From Curvibacter microcysteis (GTDB lineage: Bacteria; Pseudomonadota; Gammaproteobacteria; Burkholderiales; Burkholderiaceae_C): a DNA stretch of 64,000 nt. A program made the translations under genes and the position numbers. The stretch lies in NCBI RefSeq assembly GCF_028649455.1, contig NZ_JAQSIO010000002.1, positions 186,001-250,000 on the forward strand, read 5' to 3'. The notes below the pieces were generated by a model. It saw only the letters and a list, made by a program, of their open reading frames with translations. It searched no databases and was not told where the DNA came from. Of the stretch, positions 17,402 to 26,500 are shown piece after piece. How positions within the stretch are numbered: the first letter of the stretch is position 1; each line of letters opens with the position of its first letter.

Positions 17402-18183
17402 TGGAACTTGTTTTTCCATTCACGCAGGCGAGCGAACACATCGATCGCGTCCCCCGCGTGGGTGTCGGCATCGTGCGCTTGAAGTCCTTGGATGACCGAG
17501 GCTTCGCGTGAGCGCAGAAAGGGGTTGATGGCCCGCTCCAGAGCCATGCTGGAGGGCAGGGTGGGCAGGCTTTGTGCGCGCAGGGCTTCGCAGCGGGCCT
17601 GGTAGTCCAAGAGCGCAGCGTTGCCAGGCTCGACCGCGCGGGCAAAGCGCAGGTTGGACAGGGTGTATTCGTGGGTGCAGCAGACGCGGGTGGTGTCTGG
17701 CAGCGCGGCGAGTTGGTCCAGCGAGTGCAGCATCTGGGCTGGCGTGCCCTCAAACAGGCGACCGCAGCCGCCGGAAAACAGCGTGTCGCCGCAAAACAGC
17801 AGGGGCTGGCCCAGCACATCGGCACTGTAAAAAGCAATGTGGCCTGCGGTGTGGCCCGGCACATCCAGCACCTCGAAGTCAAAACCTGCCGCCTGGAGGC
17901 GTTGGCCTTGCTGCACCCGCAGCAGGGGCTCGGGCACGCGTTCCAGGGCCGGGCCCCAGACCTGGGCCTGGGTGGCTTCACGCAGCTGCGCCACGCCGCC
18001 GGTGTGGTCGGCGTGGTGGTGGGTGATCAAGATGCCCTCCAAGCGCAGGGCGGGTCGTGCCGCCAGGGCGTCCAGCACCGGCTGAGCCTGGCCGGGGTCC
18101 ACCACCAAGGCGCGTTGGCCATCGTGCAACAGCCAGATGTAGTTGTCTGAGAAGGCCGGCAGGGGAATGAGTTCGATGGTCAT
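17398..18183 (-). CDS. gloB: Hydroxyacylglutathione hydrolase (glyoxalase II)
   Basis: Hydrolyses S-D-lactoylglutathione to D-lactate and glutathione in methylglyoxal detoxification; 261 residues, cytoplasmic. The binuclear metal motif THHHADH is at 54-60, with VLDVPGHTAGHIAF and FCGDTLFSGGCGRLFEGT further on, all diagnostic of GloB rather than a generic beta-lactamase fold. It is divergent from the methyltransferase and overlaps mltD by 4 nt at its 3' end. The gloB, methyltransferase, rnhA neighbourhood is frequent in proteobacteria. Confidence 0.96.
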   Translation of the reverse strand: MTIELIPLPAFSDNYIWLLHDGQRALVVDPGQAQPVLDALAARPALRLEGILITHHHADHTGGVAQLREATQAQVWGPALERVPEPLLRVQQGQRLQAAGFDFEVLDVPGHTAGHIAFYSADVLGQPLLFCGDTLFSGGCGRLFEGTPAQMLHSLDQLAALPDTTRVCCTHEYTLSNLRFARAVEPGNAALLDYQARCEALRAQSLPTLPSSMALERAINPFLRSREASVIQGLQAHDADTHAGDAIDVFARLREWKNKFQ

Positions 18184-18249
18184 GGGCGGGGCGGATTATA
18201 GGAACATGGCGGGTCGCAAGGGCCTTGCCAGGCGCTATGCTCGGGGCTG

Positions 18250-18295
18250 GAGCTGCCGGGGCCCCGGGCTCTTTTCTGGCGAGAAACACGCCAGA
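18250..18295 (+). promoter_or_regulatory. Two consecutive hairpins upstream of the methyltransferase-rnhA unit
   Basis: First hairpin: GAGC-tg-CCGG(GGCC)CCGG-GCTC at 18250-18271, followed by TTTT (18272-18275), which resembles an intrinsic terminator on the plus strand. Second: TCTGGCG and CGCCAGA (18275-18281 with 18289-18295) around a 7-nt A-rich loop. They lie 85-130 bp before the methyltransferase start, with no plus-strand gene upstream for the first hairpin to terminate. A leader attenuator or the 3' end of a very short RNA would fit. Confidence 0.4.
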
Positions 18296-18379
18296 GGGGC
18301 CAGCCCTCCAGTTTCGCACTGATTGGCATCCTTGTTGTGGTCCATCCCTTCCTTTCGCCTGCCATCCCACTGCCTGCCC

Positions 18380-19201
18380 ATGCTGTCGCTGCCTGAATGG
18401 TTCCAAACCCCCCCGGGACGCTACCTGCTCGCCTGGGAGCAGGCCCGCATGGACGAAGCCGTGGCCGACCTGTTTGGTTACTACAGCCTGCAGTTGGGTC
18501 TGCCGGAGTTGCAGGCCCTGCGCCGCAACCGCATGCCCCACCCCTGGCTGGCGGTGGATTCACTGGATGAGCTGAAGCGGGTCGGCCCCGAGCCTGCGGA
18601 AGGGCGGCTGCCCCGTGCCGCCCTGCTGACGGATTACGCGGCCTTGCCGTTTCCGGAAGCCAGTTTGGACCTGGTGGTGCTGCCGCACACGCTGGAGACA
18701 TCGCACGACCCGCACACCACCTTGCGCGAGGTGGAGCGGGTCTTGGTGCCCGATGGTCGGGTGGTGATCAGCTGCTTCAACCCCACCAGCCTGTGGGGTG
18801 CGCGCCAGCGACGGGCCCGCTTGTACCAGCGTCTGGGGGGCGGCTCGCTGTATCTGCCGGGCGCAGGGGACTTTCTGGGCTACCTGCGCTTGCGCGATTG
18901 GCTGCGTTTGCTGAGCTTCGAGGTTGAGACGGCCCACTTTGGCTGTTACCGTCCGGCGGTGGACAGCGAGACCTGGTTGCGCCGCTTTGAATGGATGGAT
19001 GCGGCTGGCGAGCGCTGGTGGCCTATTTTTGGCGCAGCTTATTTTTTGGTGGCGGTCAAGCGGGTGCGTGGCATGCACCTGCTGGGGCCGGCGTGGAAGC
19101 AGGCCCGTCGCCCCGTTGGGGTGCCGGTGCCCGCCGTCAACCGCCAGCACCGGACCCATCCGGGCCGGGGCGCCACCCCGTTTGAATCTGAAGGAAATTG
19201 A
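18380..19201 (+). CDS. SAM-dependent methyltransferase (type 11)
   Basis: Class I methyltransferase-like protein, 273 residues from ATG 18380. The recognisable core is the methyltransferase 11 pattern: AALPFPEASLDLVVLPHTLE then LREVERVLVPDGRVVISCFNP. The usual glycine-rich motif I is weak in the N-terminal part. The substrate is unknown. It sits next to gloB (divergent) and rnhA (3 bp downstream), an arrangement seen in many proteobacteria, so it is probably cotranscribed with rnhA. The 196-bp gap before it contains two hairpins. Confidence 0.85.
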   Translation: MLSLPEWFQTPPGRYLLAWEQARMDEAVADLFGYYSLQLGLPELQALRRNRMPHPWLAVDSLDELKRVGPEPAEGRLPRAALLTDYAALPFPEASLDLVVLPHTLETSHDPHTTLREVERVLVPDGRVVISCFNPTSLWGARQRRARLYQRLGGGSLYLPGAGDFLGYLRLRDWLRLLSFEVETAHFGCYRPAVDSETWLRRFEWMDAAGERWWPIFGAAYFLVAVKRVRGMHLLGPAWKQARRPVGVPVPAVNRQHRTHPGRGATPFESEGN

Positions 19202-19204
19202 GTT

Positions 19205-19654
19205 TTGAATTCTGTTGTGATCTACACCGATGGCGCCTGCAAGGGCAATCCAGGCCCAGGGGGATGGGGCGTGCTGCTGAAGTCCGGTACGTTTGAGAAA
19301 GAGCTCTTCGGCGGCGAGTTGGGCACCACCAACAACCGCATGGAGATGATGGCGGTGATCGAGGCGCTCAGTGCGCTCAAGCGGCCCTGTCAGGTCACCC
19401 TGTTTTTGGACAGTGAATACGTGCGCAAAGGCATCACTGAGTGGATCCACGGCTGGAAGGCCAAGGGGTGGAAGACGGCGGCCAAGCAGCCGGTCAAAAA
19501 CGCCGAGCTGTGGCAGCGCTTGGACGCGCTCGTGGCCACGGGCGGGCACCAGATCGAGTGGCGCTGGGTCAAGGGCCATGCGGGCGACCCAGGCAACGAG
19601 CGCGCTGATGCCCTGGCCAACATGGGCGTGGAAAAAGCCCTGGGTCGACGCTGA
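19205..19654 (+). CDS. rnhA: Ribonuclease HI
   Basis: Degrades the RNA strand of RNA-DNA hybrids; 149 residues, cytoplasmic. The catalytic carboxylates are in [37 protein letters not shown] and [11 protein letters not shown], matching the D-E-D-D set. The start codon is TTG (19205-19207), supported by AAGGA at 19191-19195; no ATG or GTG gives a complete N-terminal strand. It begins 3 bp after the methyltransferase stop codon, so the two genes form a tight operon. mobA converges from the right. Confidence 0.96.
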   Translation: MNSVVIYTDGACKGNPGPGGWGVLLKSGTFEKELFGGELGTTNNRMEMMAVIEALSALKRPCQVTLFLDSEYVRKGITEWIHGWKAKGWKTAAKQPVKNAELWQRLDALVATGGHQIEWRWVKGHAGDPGNERADALANMGVEKALGRR

Positions 19655-19699
19655 TTTGTGGCGTGCTGCGACCTCTTGGCGCGAGGCTTCGCAGCCGGT

Positions 19700-20404
19700 T
19701 CAGGATTCCCCTGCAGGCCGCGCTGAACCAGCCAGGGTGTGCAAGGCCGACAAGGTGTTGACGTTGGCAAAGGCCTGCCAGGGCGTTTGAATCGGGTCGT
19801 AGGTGACCTCGACCGTCGGGTGGCCGGCCAGCCAGGCGCCGACCTTGCGCTCCCCTTGGGCTAAAAAGTGGCCCAAGGAGGGCGCCAGGCTGCGGTGCAG
19901 CAGGGCGAACACGGGTTGCCGGTGCAGGGGGTTGGCTGAGGGCGCCGCGCCGCGCGCCAGAGCAAGCAAGTCCTCGTCTTCGGGTGCCCAGGCGCGCACG
20001 GTGGCGACCAAGGCATCGGACTGCTGCAGGGCCTGGCTCAGCCGTGAGCCCAGATCCAGTGGGAAAAACGGCACGTCACAAGGCACGGTCATGAGCCAGG
20101 GCGTGGCCATGTGCTCCAGGCCGCTGAGCACCCCAGCCAGCGGGCCCCAAGCCTGGTCGGGCTGCGCATCAGGCCAGACAGGCGCACCCAGCGCGGCATA
20201 GTCCGCTGGCGAGCGGTTGGCGTTCAATGCCTGCAGGCCGGTTTGGCCGCGCAGGCGCTGCAAGGCACGCGCTGCCAGCGCTTGTCCGTCAAAGCGTTGC
20301 AATCCTTTTTCGCAGCCCATGCGTGATCCCAGGCCGCCTGCCAACACCAGGCCTGTGATGTCTTGTGCACCTCTCGGTGCCACGGGCAGTGTGGGTTCAG
20401 CCAC
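19700..20404 (-). CDS. mobA: Molybdenum cofactor guanylyltransferase
   Basis: Attaches GMP to molybdopterin-molybdate, producing the MGD form of the cofactor; 234 residues. The nucleotidyltransferase signature [17 protein letters not shown] is at about 18-34; the later motif [13 protein letters not shown] carries the metal-binding Asp. The start is GTG (20402-20404), embedded in the last codons of moaA with 8 nt of overlap, which indicates coupled translation. moaA and mobA thus form one cofactor-biosynthesis unit. Confidence 0.93.
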   Translation of the reverse strand: MAEPTLPVAPRGAQDITGLVLAGGLGSRMGCEKGLQRFDGQALAARALQRLRGQTGLQALNANRSPADYAALGAPVWPDAQPDQAWGPLAGVLSGLEHMATPWLMTVPCDVPFFPLDLGSRLSQALQQSDALVATVRAWAPEDEDLLALARGAAPSANPLHRQPVFALLHRSLAPSLGHFLAQGERKVGAWLAGHPTVEVTYDPIQTPWQAFANVNTLSALHTLAGSARPAGES

Positions 20405-21581
20405 CGATGTAGCTCATTTCGACCCGCCGGCGCCCCTCGCCTGGGGCGGGTGCTGCCTCGGCCGGCAGGCTGGCACGCAGTTCGGAATAGCGGTCACTGC
20501 GGCCCTGCCAAATGTGCGCGATGGCCGAGGCGATTTCAGCCTCGCTGGCCCCGCCCCGCACGAGGCTGCGCAGGTCGTGACCTTGGTGACCGAACAGGCA
20601 CAGGTACAACTGACCTTCGGTGGACAAGCGGGCCCGGTTGCAATCGTGGCAGAAGGCCTGGGTCACGCTGCTGATCACGCCCACCTCGCCCAAGGCGGGG
20701 TCCCATTGCCCTTGGGCATTGGCGTAGCCCCAACGCTGGGCGGTTTCGCCTGGGGCGGCGGCCTCCAGCGGCAGCAGGGCAAATTCTTGGCGCAGCAGCG
20801 CGATCACTTCAGCCGAGGGCAGCACCTCGTCCATGCGCCAGCCATTGGTAGCCCCGACATCCATGTACTCGATGAAGCGCAGGGTCACCCCCCGGCTTCG
20901 AAAATAGCGCGCCATCGGCAAAATTTCTTGCTCGTTGGTGCCGCGCTTGACCACCATATTGACTTTCAGGCCGCCGTCAGCCCCCAGGCCCGCCCGCTGG
21001 GCGGCTTCGATCCCGGCCAACACATCGCTGACTGGGAAGTCCACATCGTTCATGCGTCGAAAGGTGGCGTCATCCAATCCATCCAGGCTGACGGTGACGC
21101 GCTGCAGGCCGGCCGCTTTGAGGCTGGCCGCTTTGCGTGCCAGCAGCGAGCCGTTGGTGGTCAGGGTCAGGTCGGGGGCGACGCCGTCGATGGTGCGCAG
21201 TGCCGCCAGTTGTTCGATCAAGCGTTCCAGGTTTTTTCGCAGCAGGGGCTCACCGCCGGTGAGCCGGATCTTGCGCACGCCATGGGCCAGGAACTGGCGC
21301 GCCAGCACCGTGATTTCTTCAAAGCTCAACAGCGAGGCATGCGGCAGGTAGGGGTAGTCCTTGTCGAACACCTCTTTGGGCATGCAATAGCTACAGCGGA
21401 AGTTGCAGCGGTCGGTGACGCTGATGCGCAGGTCGCGCAGGGGGCGTTCCAGCCGGTCCTGAAGCTGGCCTTGGGCCTGCAGCAGGGGCAGGGTCACGGG
21501 CCGCGAGGGCTGTGACTGACGCCAATCCAGCACGGGGATGGTGCGCGGCGCAGCGCTGACTGAGGAAGGGCGGTCGGACAT
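20397..21581 (-). CDS. moaA: GTP 3',8-cyclase MoaA
   Basis: Radical-SAM enzyme for the first step of molybdenum cofactor synthesis; 394 residues. The SAM cluster cysteines lie in CNFRCSYC (C59, C63, C66); the C-terminal second cluster is in FCHDCNR and the later YLCLFG. The chain ends in GG, the functional tail of MoaA. The N-terminus has about 45 residues before the core, longer than E. coli MoaA. The stop codon overlaps mobA. No molybdate-dependent enzyme or other moa gene is in the window, and I see no Moco riboswitch upstream. Confidence 0.96.
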   Translation of the reverse strand: MSDRPSSVSAAPRTIPVLDWRQSQPSRPVTLPLLQAQGQLQDRLERPLRDLRISVTDRCNFRCSYCMPKEVFDKDYPYLPHASLLSFEEITVLARQFLAHGVRKIRLTGGEPLLRKNLERLIEQLAALRTIDGVAPDLTLTTNGSLLARKAASLKAAGLQRVTVSLDGLDDATFRRMNDVDFPVSDVLAGIEAAQRAGLGADGGLKVNMVVKRGTNEQEILPMARYFRSRGVTLRFIEYMDVGATNGWRMDEVLPSAEVIALLRQEFALLPLEAAAPGETAQRWGYANAQGQWDPALGEVGVISSVTQAFCHDCNRARLSTEGQLYLCLFGHQGHDLRSLVRGGASEAEIASAIAHIWQGRSDRYSELRASLPAEAAPAPGEGRRRVEMSYIGG

Positions 21582-21691
21582 GCCGGAGGCTCGAAGATAA
21601 ACAGGGGTGAGGAAACGCTACGCACCTTACACCAGAAGCCCCGGCTGTGGACGCGGGCCCAGGGGTGTCCCTAGGCCCGGTGAGGCTGGGC

Positions 21692-22453
<762 letters not shown>

Positions 22454-22533
22454 GGGAAATCTCCTGATGTTTTCTAGCTATAAAAAGAGTCAGCGCCGGC
22501 GCAGTCTTGCGCGGGCGCTGACGCTGGGGCGTG

Positions 22534-23976
22534 TCAACCGTGGCGGATGGCGACGGTTTTGAGGGTGGTGAAGCCGTACAGGGCTTCAAAGCCCTTTTCG
22601 CGCCCGTAACCGGATGACTTGACGCCGCCGAAAGGCAACTCCACGCCGCCGCCGGCGCCGTAGTTGTTGATGAACACTTGCCCACTGCGCAGGCGCTTGG
22701 CCATGCGGAACTGGCGTCCACCGTCCCGGGTCCAGACGCCCGCCACCAAGCCAAAGTCGGTGGCGTTGGCCAACTCGACGGCATGGTCTTCGTCACGGAA
22801 ACTCATGGCGGCCAGCACGGGGCCAAAGACCTCTTCCTGGGCCAAGCGGTGGTCCACTGGCACATCGCGCAGCAGCGTCGGTGCTTGGTAGTAGCCGGTT
22901 TCTGGCGCCTGGTCGACGATGCGGCCTTGGGCCACCATCTGAATGCCGGCCACTTGGGCGTCGGACAGAAAGTCCCAAACCCGCTGTTGCTGGGTTTGGC
23001 GGATCAGCGGACCCACGTCGAGGTCCATGTTCGCCGGGCCCACCCGCAGGGCTTCAAACGCCTGGCCCAGGCGGGCCAACAAGGCCTCGTAGATGCTTTC
23101 CTGGATCAGCACGCGCGAGCCCGCCGAGCAGGTTTGCCCAGCGTTTTGCACGATGGCGTTGATGATCACGGGCACTGCCGCGTCGAGGTCGGCGTCTTCA
23201 AAAATGATTTGTGGGCTTTTTCCGCCCAGCTCCAGCGTGACCGGGCAGTGGCGTTCTGCTGCCACTTGCTGGATCAGCGTCCCCACCTTGGGGCTGCCGG
23301 TGAAGCTGATGTGGTCGATGCCGGGGTGACGGGCGAGCGCATCGCCCACTTCATGACCATAACCGGTGACGATGTTGATGGCACCCGCCGGGAAGCCCAC
23401 CTCGGCGGCCAACTGCGCGACGCGGATCAGCGACAGGCAGGCGTCTTCTGCAGGCTTGACGACGCAAACATTGCCGGCGGCCAGAGCCCCGCCCACGCTG
23501 CGGCCAAAAATCTGCATGGGGTAGTTCCAGGGGATCACATGGCCCGTCACGCCATGGGGCTCGCGCCAAGTCAGCACGCTGTAGCCCTCTTGGTAGGGGA
23601 TGGTGTCGCCATGGAATTTGTCGGCAGCGCCGGCATAGAACTCGAAGTAGCGCACCAGGGCCAGCGCGTCGGCCTTGGCCTGTTTGGTGGGCTTGCCGCA
23701 ATCGCGTTGCTCCAGCGCCGCCAGTTCTTCGGCGTGCTCACCGACCTTGACCGACAGGCGCATCATGAGACGACCGCGCTCCGCCGCACTCAAGCGACCC
23801 CAGACGGTGTCGTAACACTGGCGTGCGGCCCGTACCGCGTCGTCAATGTCTTGCGCGTTGCTGCGCTGGAGGTGATCAAAAACCTGACCGTCCGACGGAT
23901 CGATCACAGGCAGTGTCTTGCCCGACGAAGAGGGCACCGAGGCGTTGGCGATGAAATTGAGTTGCATGCCGTTCAT
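22534..23976 (-). CDS. Aldehyde dehydrogenase family protein
   Basis: NAD(P)-dependent oxidation of an aldehyde to its acid; 480 residues, standard length. Motifs: PWNYPMQIF in the cofactor entry, FTGSPKVGT, the general base in LELGGKSPQIIF, and the nucleophilic Cys in NAGQTCSAGSRVLI. The end KSSGYGREKGFEALYGFT is typical of the betaine/aldehyde dehydrogenase group. Starts at 23976 (MNGMQLNF) or 23967 (MQLNF) are both plausible; neither has a strong ribosome-binding site. It lies upstream of the SDR gene, the likely operon partner. Confidence 0.94.
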   Translation of the reverse strand: MNGMQLNFIANASVPSSSGKTLPVIDPSDGQVFDHLQRSNAQDIDDAVRAARQCYDTVWGRLSAAERGRLMMRLSVKVGEHAEELAALEQRDCGKPTKQAKADALALVRYFEFYAGAADKFHGDTIPYQEGYSVLTWREPHGVTGHVIPWNYPMQIFGRSVGGALAAGNVCVVKPAEDACLSLIRVAQLAAEVGFPAGAINIVTGYGHEVGDALARHPGIDHISFTGSPKVGTLIQQVAAERHCPVTLELGGKSPQIIFEDADLDAAVPVIINAIVQNAGQTCSAGSRVLIQESIYEALLARLGQAFEALRVGPANMDLDVGPLIRQTQQQRVWDFLSDAQVAGIQMVAQGRIVDQAPETGYYQAPTLLRDVPVDHRLAQEEVFGPVLAAMSFRDEDHAVELANATDFGLVAGVWTRDGGRQFRMAKRLRSGQVFINNYGAGGGVELPFGGVKSSGYGREKGFEALYGFTTLKTVAIRHG

Positions 23977-24111
23977 TTTGCGCCAATGGTCGACGCTTGG
24001 CACCCGGCGGAGTGTTGGCTGTCGACACCTCAGTCCTCGCGCTTGGCTGGGGCTGTCATCGCCGAACGGCGCGGCATGGCTGGATCGGCCGACCGAGAAG
24101 TGGACGCGCAG

Positions 24112-24137
24112 CAAAAAGCGCCTGAAAAAGGCGCTTT
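24112..24137 (-). terminator. Strong intrinsic terminator on the minus strand
   Basis: AAAGCGCC (24137-24130 on the complement) pairs with GGCGCTTT (24122-24115) around a 7-nt loop, and the stem is followed by T residues. No annotated protein gene ends immediately upstream; the nearest candidates are the 25-codon ORF at 24233-24310 and the small ORF at 24434-24658. Its presence implies a minus-strand transcript through this otherwise empty stretch (23977-24433). Confidence 0.8.
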
Positions 24138-24232
24138 GAAGAGGGTGAAGCCTGTGAGTTGTGATGGCTTCTGAGGCTGGGGTCTGCCGTGGATGCAGCC
24201 CTTTCAGGATCGGACTGCTGACCTTGAGTGCT

Positions 24233-24310
24233 TCAGCGTGGGCTGCGCTTGCGATCGCGGTCGTCGTGGGGCCAAGCGTTGGCAGGGATGTTTTTCAAGC
24301 TGGAAGTCAT
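24233..24310 (-). CDS. Candidate 25-residue micro-ORF (or part of a small RNA)
   Basis: Reads MTSSLKNIPANAWPHDDRD then RKRSPR and a TGA stop. CGGAGA lies 9-14 nt before the ATG. It is strongly charged at the C-terminal end (His, Asp, Arg, Lys), with no hydrophobic segment. It sits in the only AT-rich part of the local gap, 96 nt upstream of a strong terminator. I recognise no family. It may be a real micro-protein, or an accidental frame in a small RNA of about 250-300 nt. Confidence 0.35.
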   Translation of the reverse strand: MTSSLKNIPANAWPHDDRDRKRSPR

Positions 24311-24433
24311 CAGGAATCTCCGTGGATGGAGCTTCAACGAGCGCCAGTTGATTCCGGTTGACAGTTTTTTTCAAAAATTTTCAGCTGTGTTGAGAAAATT
24401 CGTTAGAACCGCAGGCAATTGGGTTGGGAAATA

Positions 24434-24658
24434 TTATTTTTCAGTCGAACCGGTTTGTGGCGTATCAGTCACTGACTTGGGCGTCCCATGCTGGATGCGC
24501 TCCGAGTGCAGCAAGCGCTGGGTCAGATCTTCGGCCGCGAGCGCGTCCGGTGTTCGGTAGGCGAGCCGTAAGGCCATCATCAACTCGTCCAACGCGGCCA
24601 AAGTGTCGTGCACAGCCAGCCGGAGTTGTCGGATTTTGGGGTCGTCTGAGGGGTCCAT
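24434..24658 (-). CDS. Hypothetical small protein
   Basis: 74 residues, beginning MDPSDDPKIRQLRLAVHDTL, with an amphipathic helical first half and a polar tail rich in Thr, Ser and Gln. No family recognised, no strong ribosome-binding site. In favour: it is the only reasonable frame between the tRNA and the micro-ORF, and its composition is protein-like. It could also be leader sequence of the transcript ending at 24112. Confidence 0.4.
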   Translation of the reverse strand: MDPSDDPKIRQLRLAVHDTLAALDELMMALRLAYRTPDALAAEDLTQRLLHSERIQHGTPKSVTDTPQTGSTEK

Positions 24659-24825
24659 GGCCCATTGTGACTTGGGATGTGCGTGTCATCCAAGGCCCCA
24701 ATTGTGTGCAATTCCCGGCAAGTGTTGGCAATTGATTCAACACCGAAGGGAATGCAGGGTCGTCAGGCGCTTGACGCGAAGCCCGGACGAGCCGAGCTGT
24801 TTCCTGCGCGGGTTTGTGCGACTGG

Positions 24826-24899
24826 CCTGCCCGACAGGAATCGAACCTGTGACCCACAGCTTAGAAGGCTGTTGCTCTATCCAACTGAGCTACGGGCAG
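24826..24899 (-). tRNA. tRNA-Arg (anticodon UCU)
   Basis: Full cloverleaf on the minus strand: acceptor CTGCCCG/CGGGCAG, D-stem GCTC/GAGC, anticodon stem ACAGC/GCTGT with loop CTTCTAA (anticodon TCT), and T-arm ACAGG-TTCGATT-CCTGT. The discriminator base is G and CCA is not encoded. It reads AGA and AGG codons, which are rare in this GC-rich genome. The flanks 24659-24825 and 24900-25017 show nothing else. Confidence 0.96.
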
Positions 24900-25017
24900 T
24901 CGCATGGATGCTGCGTTTGGAGCCCGGATTATGCCCTAGGGGCACGGCCTTGCCGTCTTCGTCTGAAGCGCTCTGCCCCCCTGGGCGCAGCTGGAAGCCT
25001 TGAATGGAGATCAGGGC

Positions 25018-25710
25018 TCAGCGCGACTGGTACTGGGTGGCGCCAAACAGCACCTCCCGCGCCTTGTCGTCGGTGATTGGGCGGCGCAGGTCGGCCAGCA
25101 CGGTGACCCCTTTTTGTACCGCTGGACGCTCCCCCAGGCGTTCAAACCAGGCTTTCAGATGGGGGTGGTCGGCCCAGTCAATGCCTTGGTTTTGCCAGCT
25201 GCGCAGCCAGGGGTAGATGGCGATGTCGGCAATGCTGTAGTGCGCTCCAGCGATGAAGGGGTGTCGGGCCAGTTGGCGGTCCATCACGCCGTAGAGGCGC
25301 TTGGCTTCGTTGGTGTAGCGTTGGATGGCGTAGTCGATCTTTTCAGGGGCGTACATGCGGAAGTGGTGGGCTTGACCCAGCATCGGGCCGACACCACCCA
25401 TCTGAAACATCAGCCACTGGAGCACCTGCAGTCGTTCACGCTCATCGCTGGGCAGGAAAAGGCCGGTCTTTTGCGCCAAGTAAAGCAAGATGGCGCCAGA
25501 CTCAAAGATGGCGATCGGCTCGCCCCCAGGCCCATCCGGGTCAACCAGTGCTGGAATTTTGTTGTTGGGGCTGATGGCCAGGAAGTCGGGCTGGAACTGA
25601 TCACCCTGGCCGATGTTGATGGGGATGGCTTCGTAGGGCAGGCCACACTCTTCCAGCATGATGTGGATTTTGTGCCCATTGGGTGTGGGCCAAGAATAGA
25701 CTTTGATCAT
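25018..25710 (-). CDS. Glutathione S-transferase, YfcG-like disulfide-bond oxidoreductase
   Basis: Cytoplasmic GST-fold protein, 230 residues. The N-terminal thioredoxin-like domain begins MIKVYSWPTPNGHKIHIML; TPNGHK is the hallmark of the YfcG/YghU group, which uses glutathione without a classical Tyr/Ser nucleophile. SPNNKIPALVDPDG and FESGAILLYLA are the cis-Pro and glutathione-binding motifs; the helical C-terminal domain has YSIADIAIYPWL. GGAGG precedes the ATG at good spacing. It is divergent from an unknown gene. Confidence 0.92.
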   Translation of the reverse strand: MIKVYSWPTPNGHKIHIMLEECGLPYEAIPINIGQGDQFQPDFLAISPNNKIPALVDPDGPGGEPIAIFESGAILLYLAQKTGLFLPSDERERLQVLQWLMFQMGGVGPMLGQAHHFRMYAPEKIDYAIQRYTNEAKRLYGVMDRQLARHPFIAGAHYSIADIAIYPWLRSWQNQGIDWADHPHLKAWFERLGERPAVQKGVTVLADLRRPITDDKAREVLFGATQYQSR

Positions 25711-25758
25711 CCGCTTGCCTCCGGCAAATTGATCAACTTTAGGTGAAATTCATTGGCC

Positions 25759-26433
25759 ATGTTTGAGCGCCTCAAAAAGCTGTTCCAGCCGGACCACTCT
25801 GCCGCTTTGGCTGTCTGGGCGCGACGTGAAGCACTGTTGTTTGAGCAGGTCCCCAGCGGGGACCGATTGGTTTGGACAGGGCAGTTGGAGGGCCACCCAT
25901 TTCGCATGGAGAGCGCGCCGCCGCAACGCGACTACCTGCGGGGTCACGAGTTGCGCCTGCGCTTGGACCTGGCCCTGTCAGACGACTGGTCCATCATGGT
26001 GATGAACCGCGAACTCAATCAGCACCTGGAGCAAGCTGCCTACAGTGGCTACACCGATGCGGTGCAGACCACCGCCCGGCTCAAATTGACGGAGGAAATG
26101 CGTTGGCTGGCCATGTACACCGAGGTCGGGTGGAGTCGCATGAACTCCGACTTTTGGGCCCGTTTCGTGGTCCTGACCGAGCACCGGGAGGACGCGCAAG
26201 CCTGGTTGAGCGCCCCTTTGGTACAGGCTTTGATGAGCTTGCCTGCAGCGCCCGACGGGCACCAAATGCCCTTGGTCATGATGCTGACGCGAGGTCGTCT
26301 GTACCTGCGTACCCAGCATCAGAGGGAGGACACCTTGAAGCTGGATCTGTTCCTGGCCTTGGCCCGCAGCGCTGCTCAAAGTGCCCAGGCCTTGCCCCCG
26401 GAACGCAATCTACTGCCTCCGCCCCAGCCCTGA
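25759..26433 (+). CDS. Hypothetical protein
   Basis: 224 residues from ATG 25759, beginning MFERLKKLFQPDHSAAL. An in-frame TTG at 25753 has AGGTGA at ideal spacing and may be the true start (two more residues). The protein is soluble, mixed alpha/beta by composition, without signal peptide or membrane segment. Conserved-looking patches include LRLRLDLALSDDWSIMVMNR and MPLVMMLTRGRLYLRT. I recognise no family or catalytic motif. The gene is divergent from the GST and converges on the acyl-CoA dehydrogenase. Confidence 0.75.
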   Translation: MFERLKKLFQPDHSAALAVWARREALLFEQVPSGDRLVWTGQLEGHPFRMESAPPQRDYLRGHELRLRLDLALSDDWSIMVMNRELNQHLEQAAYSGYTDAVQTTARLKLTEEMRWLAMYTEVGWSRMNSDFWARFVVLTEHREDAQAWLSAPLVQALMSLPAAPDGHQMPLVMMLTRGRLYLRTQHQREDTLKLDLFLALARSAAQSAQALPPERNLLPPPQP

Positions 26434-26500
26434 GGCAGGTGAGTGGACACCAGGCGGTCCAACCGCTCCCTAGTGGGGGCAGTCGGACTCGGACGCCGGC

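Noticed and set aside
21582-21691. Possible Moco riboswitch before moaA
   Set aside because: The stretch between moaA and the SDR gene is short and lacks the extended paired elements of that class.
22678-24174. 498-codon plus-strand open frame opposite the aldehyde dehydrogenase
   Set aside because: Shadow frame; the opposite strand encodes a complete enzyme with all catalytic motifs.
24358-24381. Perfect TTGACA at 24358-24363 as a plus-strand promoter
   Set aside because: No acceptable -10 hexamer lies 16-18 bp downstream, and no plus-strand gene follows.
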